A program made the position numbers and the translations under genes. Of a stretch of 43,939 nucleotides of DNA, positions 26,677 through 33,228 are shown piece after piece. Source of the DNA: a virus. How positions within the stretch are numbered: the first letter of the stretch is position 1; each line of letters begins with the position of its first letter. The stretch lies in the IMG/VR virus record IMGVR_UViG_3300027822_000021, positions 1 to 43,939 of that record; one strand, given 5' to 3'. The notes below the pieces were generated by a model. That model worked only from the letters and a program-made list of their open reading frames with translations, did no database searches and had not been told where the DNA came from.

Positions 26677-28203
26677 ATGAAAAAGTTTATGGTTTTATTT
26701 TTGGCAATCGGTCTGCTTTCCGGGTGTGCAGGTATGAAAAGAGCAGAGCAAGCTAAAGCACAATTCGGAACGTACTACAACGCAGCGATAACTCCGGCTG
26801 CTAATGATATCCTTCTGATTGCTGATGCGTCCAACACAAATAAGGTTGAGGGTATTCATGCAGAAGATTTGCCTATAGGGACTGCTACCCAGACGGCATT
26901 GGATGGGAAAGTCGGTGATACTGGCGATGAGACAATAGCGGGTGTTAAGACTTTTAGCTCCTTCCCTGTCAGCCCGTCATCTGCTCCTACAACTGATTAT
27001 CAGATGGCAAACAAAAAGTATGTTGATGATAATGGTGGCACAGGTGGGGATCAATTGGTTGATATTGTTACAACCACTCCTCTACTAATAAATGGTGGGG
27101 CTAATTTAGACGATGCTCTCCCTGGTGCTGATGGTGATATTACTTTTAGCTTGCCAGCCGCAACAAAAAGCACAGCCGGGCATATGACTGCGTTACAAGC
27201 GGCTCTATTAGAGGACGGATTAATAACGAACTTTAATGGTACAGCGTATAGAGTTTTTTATGTTAACGCCGGTGGTGATGTCACAGAGGTAGCATTAGGA
27301 GCTGACGGGACATATCTTCGGTCCAATGGGTCTGCTGCTGCACCTACGTTTACCACTCCATCTGGCGCAGGCGATATCCTTTCAGTCTTGGACGATACAA
27401 CAGGAGATGTACCTGAATTAATTCAGATAGCAACAGCATTTTCCGCTAATGACTCTACACCAGATGTTTCTGGGCACAGCTTTTTTATTACCGCAAATAC
27501 TTCGGCAACAACTATCACTAATTTTGATAACCCTGCTAACGGCAAGGTCTTTTGGTTGTTGGTTAACGATGAATATACCACTTTTGACTTTACTTCTTCC
27601 GGTCTGGTAGGAATCTCAGATGATTATCTTGCTCTAAACGGTGAATTAGTTTGTTTTTACTATTCTTCTGTAACTTCAAATTGGCATTTTTTAGGTTTTC
27701 CAAAAAACTTCAGTCTTAATATTGGGGGTTTTGCTGCGAATAGAGCAATCTATTCTGATGATGATGGGGTTCTTGAAGTTTCTGATGTCACTCAAGCTGA
27801 ACTTGAATTGTTAGATGGAGCATTAAACGTTCAATCTAAATCCATGGCTGTGGCAGACCTTGCAGATACTTCTACTCCTTCTGTTCTAACGGCAGCAGAA
27901 ACAGCGGATACCAAGATATCGAACTATAAATCAACAGGGGCAGATCATGTTTTTACAATGCCAGCACCGCATGTCTCAGGAGGTGTAATCTTCACAATTG
28001 GAGACGAGTTTCAAGTTGATATTGAACCGAATACGGATGATCTATTTTATCTGAATGGAACTGCAATGGCAGCAAACGAACATATACAAAACACAGCAGA
28101 TACTTTAGGGCAAAGAATAGTCGGATATTGTATGAATATAAACGGTACTTTGCGGTGGATGTTTTATTCTTCTGATACTGCATGGGTAGAGGAGACACCA
28201 TAA
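26677..28203 (+). CDS. Fibre-like protein with a lipoprotein signal peptide
   Basis: The 508-residue product starts MKKFMVLFLAIGLLSGCAG: Lys-Lys, a hydrophobic core and a perfect lipobox L14-S15-G16-C17, with Ala at +2 after Cys. Right after it, residues 30-78 match the attachment module of the deacetylase spike (FGTYYNAA, ASNTNKVEG, EDLPIGT). The rest is fibre-like: TIAGVKTFSS, MANKKYVDD and beta-rich repeats to the end. A fibre would normally stay in the cytoplasm for assembly, so an export and lipidation signal is odd. An internal ATG (26734, Met20) could give a signal-less form. The gene follows GAGAGG and is coupled to the next gene. Confidence 0.75.
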   Translation: MKKFMVLFLAIGLLSGCAGMKRAEQAKAQFGTYYNAAITPAANDILLIADASNTNKVEGIHAEDLPIGTATQTALDGKVGDTGDETIAGVKTFSSFPVSPSSAPTTDYQMANKKYVDDNGGTGGDQLVDIVTTTPLLINGGANLDDALPGADGDITFSLPAATKSTAGHMTALQAALLEDGLITNFNGTAYRVFYVNAGGDVTEVALGADGTYLRSNGSAAAPTFTTPSGAGDILSVLDDTTGDVPELIQIATAFSANDSTPDVSGHSFFITANTSATTITNFDNPANGKVFWLLVNDEYTTFDFTSSGLVGISDDYLALNGELVCFYYSSVTSNWHFLGFPKNFSLNIGGFAANRAIYSDDDGVLEVSDVTQAELELLDGALNVQSKSMAVADLADTSTPSVLTAAETADTKISNYKSTGADHVFTMPAPHVSGGVIFTIGDEFQVDIEPNTDDLFYLNGTAMAANEHIQNTADTLGQRIVGYCMNINGTLRWMFYSSDTAWVEETP

Positions 28204-28910
28204 TGAAAAAAATAATGTTTCTTTTGCTGTTGCTCTTTCTTCCTTCTGTATGTTTTTCTGGGGCGGCTCTTATGGGTGAGGAAAGCTTAACATATAGTTC
28301 TGTAGATTTCGCATGTTACTTTGAAGGCACTTGGTCAGACCCAACGTACACCATGGATGAAATACTGGATGTTGACGATGGCGATACCACTGGTACAAAA
28401 GAGAGTTCATCTACAATATCAACAACGCAAGCTTATTCAGGAACCCACTCATTATATATTCCATCTAATAATGATAGCCTGAATTTTGATTTCACAGATC
28501 GGCCATCAGAGTTTACAATTGATTTGTATGTATATCTTCCAGCTATTTCAGCAAACAATCAATTCTTTGAAATATATGTTAATGATCAGAACAGATATAG
28601 AGGGCATATTCAATCAGATGGAGCTGTAGGAGTCGAGTACGTAGCTAACGGTACATGGGTTACATTCATAACAACAGCAACAGTTTCAGCAGCAATATGG
28701 ACGCATATTGAAATAACAAATTCAGTTGCAAATGATAATCTTGGCGTTAGAATAGCTGATGGTTCTTGGGAAGATTACAGTGGAGCCAATACTGTTGGTT
28801 CTTTTTCGGTAGACCCTACTACTATAGGAATAGGCTCAAACTCTTTGAGCGTAGCTAATGGACTGTATATAGATGACTTTAAATATAAAAAGTCTTATGA
28901 GGTGCATTGA
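28203..28910 (+). CDS. Secreted LamG/jelly-roll lectin-like protein
   Basis: I chose ATG 28203, which overlaps the previous stop by one base and has GAGGAG upstream. An earlier in-frame ATG at 28182 would spoil the signal. The 235-residue product starts MKKIMFLLLLLFLPSVCFSG, a classical type I signal peptide, without a proper lipobox because Val precedes the Cys. The remainder is one jelly-roll domain: FACYFEGTW, THSLYIPS, FTIDLYVYLPA, WTHIEITNS and IDDFKYKK. It resembles the lectin end of the 5931-7670 product. It is probably exported to the periplasm or surface. Together with the preceding lipoprotein-type fibre it forms an exported pair. Confidence 0.7.
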   Translation: MKKIMFLLLLLFLPSVCFSGAALMGEESLTYSSVDFACYFEGTWSDPTYTMDEILDVDDGDTTGTKESSSTISTTQAYSGTHSLYIPSNNDSLNFDFTDRPSEFTIDLYVYLPAISANNQFFEIYVNDQNRYRGHIQSDGAVGVEYVANGTWVTFITTATVSAAIWTHIEITNSVANDNLGVRIADGSWEDYSGANTVGSFSVDPTTIGIGSNSLSVANGLYIDDFKYKKSYEVH

Positions 28911-28931
28911 TGAAAAAAACGGAACAAACAA

Positions 28932-29132
28932 TTGAAAAAAATATATAATCTATCACGAAACATAACAAGCAAGGCCGAATTTATTGAATATGAAATTAGT
29001 GGATATAATCCAGGGACGAGCAGAACACCGTTATCCGTACCAGACATTAAGAAAAAATATGTTTGTCTGAGTGGGATGATTGATGGTATGCTTGATAAAC
29101 TTGATGAAAGGAAAAAAGATGAAACATTTTAA
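28932..29132 (+). CDS. Small hypothetical protein, possible frameshifted start
   Basis: Read as given, the only start is TTG 28932 with a poor ribosome site, giving a basic helical protein of 66 residues (KKIYNLSRNITSKAEFIEYE...). An ATG at 28910, overlapping the previous TGA, opens a 12-codon frame (MKKTEQTIEKNI) with GAGG upstream, ending at 28948. Removing one A from the A7 run at 28935-28941 joins the two frames into a 73-residue protein. This points to an indel in assembly, a recent mutation, or slippage. The end overlaps the next gene start. Confidence 0.45.
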   Translation: MKKIYNLSRNITSKAEFIEYEISGYNPGTSRTPLSVPDIKKKYVCLSGMIDGMLDKLDERKKDETF

Positions 29133-29511
29133 AGAATCAGAGTTTGAATGTCCATGTGGTTGCGGTTTAAATTTTAAGGATATGGACAAAGACCTTATAA
29201 AAAAGCTTATCATCGCCAGACGACATGCCGGGACACCGTTTTTTATAACATCGTCTATCCGATGTAAAAACCATAACAAAAAGGTAGGTGGCAGCCCGAT
29301 GTCAAGCCATTTGGCAGGTCTTGCGGTAGATATTACCTGCGATTGCTCCAAGAAAAGATTTAGAATTGTTAAAGGTTTAATCCTTGCAGGGTTTACAAGA
29401 ATTGAAATAGCAAAAAGGCATATACATGCTGATGCTGACGAAAAAAAGGCGAAACGTGTGCTTTGGGTACAATATGGTGATGTTGGGGGAAAAAGCGTGG
29501 GTAAAAAATGA
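29119..29511 (+). CDS. Endolysin, M15-family peptidase
   Basis: ATG 29119 follows AAAGGA; an upstream in-frame ATG at 29080 lacks a ribosome site. The 130-residue product starts MKHFKESEFECPCGCG, a common start of phage M15_3 peptidases. It has the zinc motif SSHLAGLAVDI (His64, Asp71) and a late HIHAD with His103. These enzymes cleave D-Ala or L-Ala-D-Glu links in peptidoglycan stem peptides. It is followed immediately by a holin-like gene. No signal peptide is present, so release through the holin is expected. Confidence 0.8.
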   Translation: MKHFKESEFECPCGCGLNFKDMDKDLIKKLIIARRHAGTPFFITSSIRCKNHNKKVGGSPMSSHLAGLAVDITCDCSKKRFRIVKGLILAGFTRIEIAKRHIHADADEKKAKRVLWVQYGDVGGKSVGKK

Positions 29512-29690
29512 AAGATATAATCGAAATTATCAGAGCTGTTACAAGATCGCTTGCTTTTTTGTTTCCAACTGTTGCTCTATGCATTGGATTATTTAAAGGT
29601 CCTGAAACTGCTATTGATACGATCGTAGGCGCTATAATTGGGAGTGTGGCCACTGCCGGAGTTTTTTACTTTAAAAAGGATGAGGGTTGA
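29508..29690 (+). CDS. Holin-like two-segment membrane protein
   Basis: The 60-residue protein has two hydrophobic segments, near 14-30 (LAFLFPTVALCIGLF) and near 37-56 (TIVGAIIGSVATAGVFYF), separated by a short Lys/Glu-containing turn and ending in KKDEG. Size, two segments and the ATGA overlap with the endolysin gene are typical of class II phage holins, which control the timing of lysis by opening the inner membrane. The sequence itself has no family signature. Confidence 0.7.
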   Translation: MKDIIEIIRAVTRSLAFLFPTVALCIGLFKGPETAIDTIVGAIIGSVATAGVFYFKKDEG

Positions 29691-29977
29691 TGCTGCCTGA
29701 ATGGGAAAAACTTGCTGAATGGGGTGCTATCTTGATTACCGGGTTCGGAGTAGTTTTTGCTTCCGGTAAGAATAGACAAGCGCAGGTTGAGAACAGAAAA
29801 TGCATTGACGAACTCAAAAAAGCTGTGTTTCCAGAAGATCCTGGCCGTGAAATTATTAGGCAATCTGACCTTGATCGGCAATGCGCTCAAATCGAAAAAT
29901 TGTTTGCAGTGATGGAGAGAAACCTGATCCAAAGCATTGAGATTATTTTGAATAAGGAAAAAAATGATAATTCATGA
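29690..29977 (+). CDS. Membrane-anchored coiled-coil protein, possible spanin or holin partner
   Basis: ATG 29690 overlaps the previous stop. The 95-residue product has an N-terminal hydrophobic segment near residues 11-26 (WGAILITGFGVVFASG) followed by a charged helical region to the end. This layout, one membrane anchor with a soluble helical domain, fits an inner-membrane spanin subunit or a second holin/antiholin. No embedded outer-membrane lipoprotein partner frame was recognised, which leaves spanin uncertain. Confidence 0.5.
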   Translation: MLPEWEKLAEWGAILITGFGVVFASGKNRQAQVENRKCIDELKKAVFPEDPGREIIRQSDLDRQCAQIEKLFAVMERNLIQSIEIILNKEKNDNS

Positions 29978-30320
29978 TATGCCAGTTGGCAGATTTAAAG
30001 GGGAACGGTTATTTGTGCTAACTGAGCAGTTCCGGGTATATTCCGATGTTTTGCAAGTGTGGTTTACCATACCAGCAGGGTTTACTTGTGATCTTGAAAC
30101 CATGCTTTTTATTAGGGGGCTTTGCAGGGAGGGAGGATTAATTCATGATTATTTTAGCAGGATCGACTCAGAGCCTATCGTCACACAAAAAGTTGCGGCA
30201 AACGTTTACAGGGAAACACTCCAATATTTTGGCCATCCTGCTTGGAAAGTTAGTATCAAATATTGGGCTGTAAGGTTTGCCGCAGGTTATTTTCACAAAA
30301 AAAAAGTTTTAGACGCTTAA
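29964..30320 (+). CDS. DUF1353-like phage protein
   Basis: The 118-residue protein has the DUF1353 signature: FTIPAGFTCDLETMLF, then GGLIHDYFSRID, then a helix and the end WAVRFAAGYF. This family is common in phages near lysis and tail genes. Its function is unknown, although conserved Asp and His residues suggest metal or substrate binding. It overlaps the previous gene by 14 bases and is the last gene of the long rightward unit; its stop overlaps the stop of the convergent HD gene by 4 bases. No strong terminator separates the two. Confidence 0.75.
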   Translation: MIIHDMPVGRFKGERLFVLTEQFRVYSDVLQVWFTIPAGFTCDLETMLFIRGLCREGGLIHDYFSRIDSEPIVTQKVAANVYRETLQYFGHPAWKVSIKYWAVRFAAGYFHKKKVLDA

Positions 30321-30832
30321 TAATCTTGCTTTTGTAAAAAATATTCTTGTACTATGTTGTCCGCTATTTGAAATAAATGAGCATCACCTGTTTTTAATAC
30401 TTTCAAAAGAGCTTTTTTCTCAAGCATATAAACTGCCGCAAACTTAGGGTCATATTTGCATATACTTTTAGAGTTGTCGATCAAATCAGCCAGTTTAATC
30501 GTTTTGACTTTATCTGAAAATTGAGAGATGTGCATTCTGTCTATTTCTTTACGCACCTTTCTATTCCCATCAGAGAAGATAGAGACATCTGTTAATCCTT
30601 CAACGAGATAAGCTATTTTTCCCCCAAACTCTTTTCCTATATCATCCAAAGATATGTCTGTATCTTCTACAACATCATGAAGCAAGGCCGCAGCAATCAT
30701 GTCGCTATCAGAGGTTACCTTATGAACCAGTAGGGCCACTGCAACCGGGTGAGTAATATACGGTTCACCAGTGTACTTTCTTATTTGGCCTTCATGAGCT
30801 TTAGTAGCAAATGCTCTAGCTTCTTTTATCAT
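30317..30832 (-). CDS. MESH1/SpoT-like HD-domain (p)ppGpp hydrolase
   Basis: The 171-residue protein covers one HD domain, with the ligands and motifs of the SpoT/MESH1 hydrolase: GQIRKYTGEPYITHP (His28), LLHDVVEDTD (His52, Asp53, Glu56, Asp57) and KLADLIDNS with a late Asp. There is no synthetase domain, so it should only cleave the 3'-pyrophosphate of guanosine alarmones or act on related nucleotides. In the host it could switch off the stringent response during infection. It is last in the leftward operon, 1 base after the previous stop, with GGAG ahead of the ATG. The same operon carries a MazG-like gene. Confidence 0.8.
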   Translation of the reverse strand: MIKEARAFATKAHEGQIRKYTGEPYITHPVAVALLVHKVTSDSDMIAAALLHDVVEDTDISLDDIGKEFGGKIAYLVEGLTDVSIFSDGNRKVRKEIDRMHISQFSDKVKTIKLADLIDNSKSICKYDPKFAAVYMLEKKALLKVLKTGDAHLFQIADNIVQEYFLQKQDY

Positions 30833-30833
30833 A

Positions 30834-31247
30834 TTAGTATTCTCCCATTAATTGTGCGGCCTTTATATATTCAGCATTTAAATTAAGATTCCTATCAAAA
30901 TATTTATGTAGACTGTTAACTGCCGACAAACACCCTTCAACGGCTATCTTTCTTTTTGCAGACAAATGGCCTAAAGCGTCACCAAAGCCTAACAGGCACA
31001 TTGAGGTTACGCATGCTATATGGATACGCTTTGTATGCTGCAATCGGTAGACTTGTTTTCCGATTCGATTACAGTCCTTGGACCCGAGTATCAATTCAGG
31101 ATATAATCGCCGTGCCGAATGAAACCGGCTATCAATTTTTTTTAGCATTTTTTCAACTGTTTTTGATGGTTTGTTTACACGCATCAATTCGGGTATTATA
31201 GCCATTATTGCCAGGTACTTTAATATGTTCCTCTCTCCTTTGCTCAT
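30834..31247 (-). CDS. Hypothetical helical protein (137 residues)
   Basis: ATG at 31247 follows AAGGAA. The protein is basic and helical throughout (ILKYLAIMAIIPELMRVNKP, KIDSRFHSARRLYPELILGS, CVTSMCLLGFGDALGHLSAK). I recognise no family. It lies between the interrupted-frame gene and the HD hydrolase in the same tightly packed operon. Its ribosome site overlaps the TAA that ends the read-through extension of the gene upstream. Confidence 0.55.
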   Translation of the reverse strand: MSKGERNILKYLAIMAIIPELMRVNKPSKTVEKMLKKIDSRFHSARRLYPELILGSKDCNRIGKQVYRLQHTKRIHIACVTSMCLLGFGDALGHLSAKRKIAVEGCLSAVNSLHKYFDRNLNLNAEYIKAAQLMGEY

Positions 31248-31256
31248 TTTATTTCC

Positions 31257-31346
31257 TTAGTGACGTGCCATATTTTTTATGTTCAAACTGAGTTCTCGTA
31301 ATAAAACTGGAAGCTCCGCAAGTTCTGCCGGGAAAACTTGGTCTTC
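31257..31346 (-). pseudogene. In-frame coding extension beyond the UGA
   Basis: Beyond TGA 31347-31349 the frame stays open for 29 codons with protein-like composition (EDQVFPAELAELPVLLREL, SLNIKNMARH) to TAA at 31257-31259. Without it, there is a gap of about 100 bases in an operon where genes otherwise nearly touch. A perfect 6-bp hairpin (CAAGTT/AACTTG, 31319-31340, 10-base loop) starts six bases after the UGA, as in some recoding signals. Either a cut-off tail or a read-through product. Confidence 0.5.
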
Positions 31347-31592
31347 TCACCCTTCTGGAGGTGGCTCGGGCGCACTTGCGCAAGATGTATTTCCGGATGC
31401 AAAAAAACATTCGTCTTCTATCGTATCTCGGTATGCTTTTAACACCGCAGACTCAAACACAAAGGGTAATTGAAGCCCGGCTATATTCATCTTTCGTATT
31501 TCAACATGGTCATGTGTGCCGGTTTCTTTTTCGCCTCTGTGAACTTGATACTCAACCGTTACCGGTATGTCTACTTTACATTTTTCAATCAT
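31347..31592 (-). CDS. Small protein ending at an in-frame UGA
   Basis: The ATG at 31592 follows a good AAGGAGA. The 81 residues begin MIEKCKVDIPVTVEYQVHRG and include a His/Asp/Glu stretch (THDHVEIRK). They end CASAPEPPPEG at a TGA (31347-31349). The same frame then continues for 29 codons (EDQVFPAELAELPVLLREL...) to a TAA placed ideally before the next gene's ribosome site. PPPEGWEDQ would read as one natural protein if the stop were Trp. So the gene may carry a nonsense mutation, or be read through. No function is recognised. Confidence 0.6.
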   Translation of the reverse strand: MIEKCKVDIPVTVEYQVHRGEKETGTHDHVEIRKMNIAGLQLPFVFESAVLKAYRDTIEDECFFASGNTSCASAPEPPPEG

Positions 31593-31607
31593 TTTGTAAC
31601 GTCTCCT

Positions 31608-31865
31608 TTATTGATAGAAAACAGAATCAATGTATCTACTATTTATCCTTGTCGTAATTCTATCACCACGATAAACGGCGAACCAAAACTCACCGTTTAT
31701 TTCTTGATAAGGTTTTATTTTATCCTCAGAGTTGGTTGAAACATCACAATTTTCCATGGCTCCGCAAATCCTTTTTATATTCCTTGTATCGTCAATAATA
31801 CTTACAGTCTTATATATTGTAGCCTCTTCGCTGTTCGCCCACTCTGTATCCCTTTGACCGGTCAA
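31608..31865 (-). CDS. Hypothetical small protein (up to 85 residues)
   Basis: The frame can start at TTG 31865, which has no clear ribosome site, or at the ATG at residue 36 after GGAG, giving 50 residues. The second half (YQEINGEFWFAVYRGDRITTRINS) is like small beta-rich phage proteins with a FWxAVYxGD segment. The gene lies between the MazG-like gene and the interrupted-frame gene in the leftward operon. It is likely real in its C-terminal part; the start is unsettled. Confidence 0.5.
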   Translation of the reverse strand: MTGQRDTEWANSEEATIYKTVSIIDDTRNIKRICGAMENCDVSTNSEDKIKPYQEINGEFWFAVYRGDRITTRINSRYIDSVFYQ

Positions 31866-31879
31866 GATTAAATCATTAT

Positions 31880-32332
31880 TTATGAATTTTCTAATCTATG
31901 AATCATTCGTTCGCTCTTCCTCTCTATCCAGGCATTTACTTTTTCTTCCCCTATTTTAGCAGATAGCTCATTAAGTTTTTTGCGGAAAAAATAGAAACAT
32001 TCTTTTAATCGCTTTGTATCAAATTCTTCATGCATGAAGTCGGATAGCCAAGACTGAGTGTCACCGATTACAGACATGATACTTATTGAATCTTTAATAT
32101 TATCCAATAATCTTTCTTCTTTTTCCGTTATTTTCCCGAAAATAGTATCCATCTGATTTAAAACCAAGTAGCAATCGGCCATTTCTTCGGCTACGTGGTC
32201 TTGAACAAATTGGCCGATTTTTAGACGGCATAGCGCTGCTGTAAGTTCTGCGCCTTCCTCAATCATCTTATATGCTTGATTTTGCTCGCCGTATTTCTTT
32301 ATTACGGCTTTAGCTAATTCTGTTTTAGTCAC
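31880..32332 (-). CDS. MazG-like nucleotide pyrophosphohydrolase
   Basis: Start GTG 32332, one base after the Dam-gene stop, with AGGAG upstream inside that gene. The 150-residue all-helical protein has the MazG metal motif: Glu25-Glu26-x2-Glu29 in MIEEGAELTAAL and Glu50-x2-Asp53 in AEEMADC. MazG-type enzymes hydrolyse NTPs or dNTPs to monophosphates, and phage forms have been proposed to lower alarmone levels or clean nucleotide pools. The C-terminal 60 residues are an extra helical part. Being in one operon with an alarmone-type HD hydrolase supports a role in nucleotide or stress signalling. Confidence 0.75.
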   Translation of the reverse strand: MTKTELAKAVIKKYGEQNQAYKMIEEGAELTAALCRLKIGQFVQDHVAEEMADCYLVLNQMDTIFGKITEKEERLLDNIKDSISIMSVIGDTQSWLSDFMHEEFDTKRLKECFYFFRKKLNELSAKIGEEKVNAWIERKSERMIHRLENS

Positions 32333-32333
32333 T

Positions 32334-32840
32334 TTATCCCTGCTCCTTTGTGTTTACAAAAAATCCTAAGCTCCTTAAAGAATGGAGTTTCTTCGTGTTC
32401 TCTGCTCCCCATGCTACCAACATTGAACCAATACCAGCTCCAGATTTGCCAGTCTTGCCATATAAATCAACAAATTTTATCCTACCACGTAAAAAGAGGA
32501 TGCCACCTGCTTTTACGCAAATGTCCTGGAACCATTTGCAATCAGTTCTTGCAAATACAAGGGAAATTCCTTGCCCATGATTATTTAATTTCTCCAACCA
32601 TGCTTTTGTGTGGAGGCCATATGGTGGGTTCAGCCATACATTCCCAGTCCAAGTTTTTGACAATCCGTCATCTTCCTTAGTATATACCTTATGAGCTGGA
32701 ATCCATGAAAGTATATCTAATACTGGATGACAAGGGTCAAGATCAAAAACAAGATTCAAACTTTTAAAAATCCATGTTGGTGTGTACCATTCAATAGTTT
32801 TGTTTTTTGGGTTTTCGTGTGTAAAGCCTGCATGTGACAT
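32334..32840 (-). CDS. Phage Dam-type DNA N6-adenine methyltransferase
   Basis: The 168-residue protein shows the phage N-6-adenine methyltransferase family pattern: EWYTPTWIF at 17-25, FDLDPC at 32-37 (cofactor side), the catalytic NPPY at 71-74, and later FLRGRIKFVD and GSMLVAWG. It would methylate adenine in host or phage DNA, likely protecting phage DNA from restriction or marking it. The ATG at 32840 follows a strong AGGAGG. It is the first clear enzyme gene in this part of the leftward operon, with the MazG-like gene coupled behind it. Confidence 0.85.
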   Translation of the reverse strand: MSHAGFTHENPKNKTIEWYTPTWIFKSLNLVFDLDPCHPVLDILSWIPAHKVYTKEDDGLSKTWTGNVWLNPPYGLHTKAWLEKLNNHGQGISLVFARTDCKWFQDICVKAGGILFLRGRIKFVDLYGKTGKSGAGIGSMLVAWGAENTKKLHSLRSLGFFVNTKEQG

Positions 32841-32857
32841 GCTTTTTTCCTCCTATT

Positions 32858-33073
32858 TCACATTTTAGTCCAAAATTCCCACCATTTTTTACGTTTCCGG
32901 ATTTTTTTTATGTTCTCTTGGTAGGCAATCACTGCAACTGCTATTGTTAAATCAACCGGTTCTCCTTTTCGGATTTTATCGCTTTCGGCGTCAAGTATAT
33001 CGAAAATCTCTGGATTATAATTATACGGTTGTTGAGCCAATATCTCTCTTTCTGTTTCGTTTGTTTTATACAT
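32858..33073 (-). CDS. Small hypothetical helical protein (71 residues)
   Basis: ATG 33073 follows AGGAGA. The protein has a helical body (ILDAESDKIRKGEPVDLTIA, AVIAYQENIKKIRK) and a basic, Trp-rich end (KRKKWWEFWTKM). Such a tail may bind nucleic acid or membrane. No family is recognised. It stands downstream of a structured intergenic region. Confidence 0.5.
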   Translation of the reverse strand: MYKTNETEREILAQQPYNYNPEIFDILDAESDKIRKGEPVDLTIAVAVIAYQENIKKIRKRKKWWEFWTKM

Positions 33074-33097
33074 TATTTTCTCCTATAATTATTTTTA

Positions 33098-33188
33098 AAA
33101 AAGCCAGGTGCGGTAACCCCGATAAATAATAAAAAAGCCCTCCTGAAGGAGTTTTTACTCACGCTTGGGAAGCCGGACGCCTGGCGTC
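33098..33188 (-). terminator. Nested hairpins with T runs (GC-rich structured element)
   Basis: On the minus strand, GCCAGG (33185-33180) can pair with CCTGGC (33108-33103), followed by a T6 run. Inside lies a CTCC-TTCA-GGAG stem followed after three bases by another T6 run; the same stem with A/T flanks also works as a weak plus-strand terminator. A GACGCCTGGCGTC palindrome sits at 33176-33188. The patch is more GC-rich than its surroundings. It may attenuate transcription within the leftward operon or encode a small RNA. Confidence 0.5.
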
Positions 33189-33228
33189 GCCCATTTAAAG
33201 GAGTCAGGATGGCAGATGTTGTTTGGTC

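Noticed and set aside
30297-30320. Bidirectional terminator between convergent DUF1353 and HD genes
   Set aside because: There are A/T runs but no convincing stem; the genes overlap by 4 bases.
31347-31349. UGA reassigned to Trp across the whole phage
   Set aside because: UGA ends many well-supported genes here, including 4-base ATGA overlaps, so it is a normal stop.
31361-31739. Overlapping plus-strand open frames opposite the leftward operon
   Set aside because: They lack ribosome sites and codon logic, and lie antisense to genes with good ribosome sites and recognisable families.
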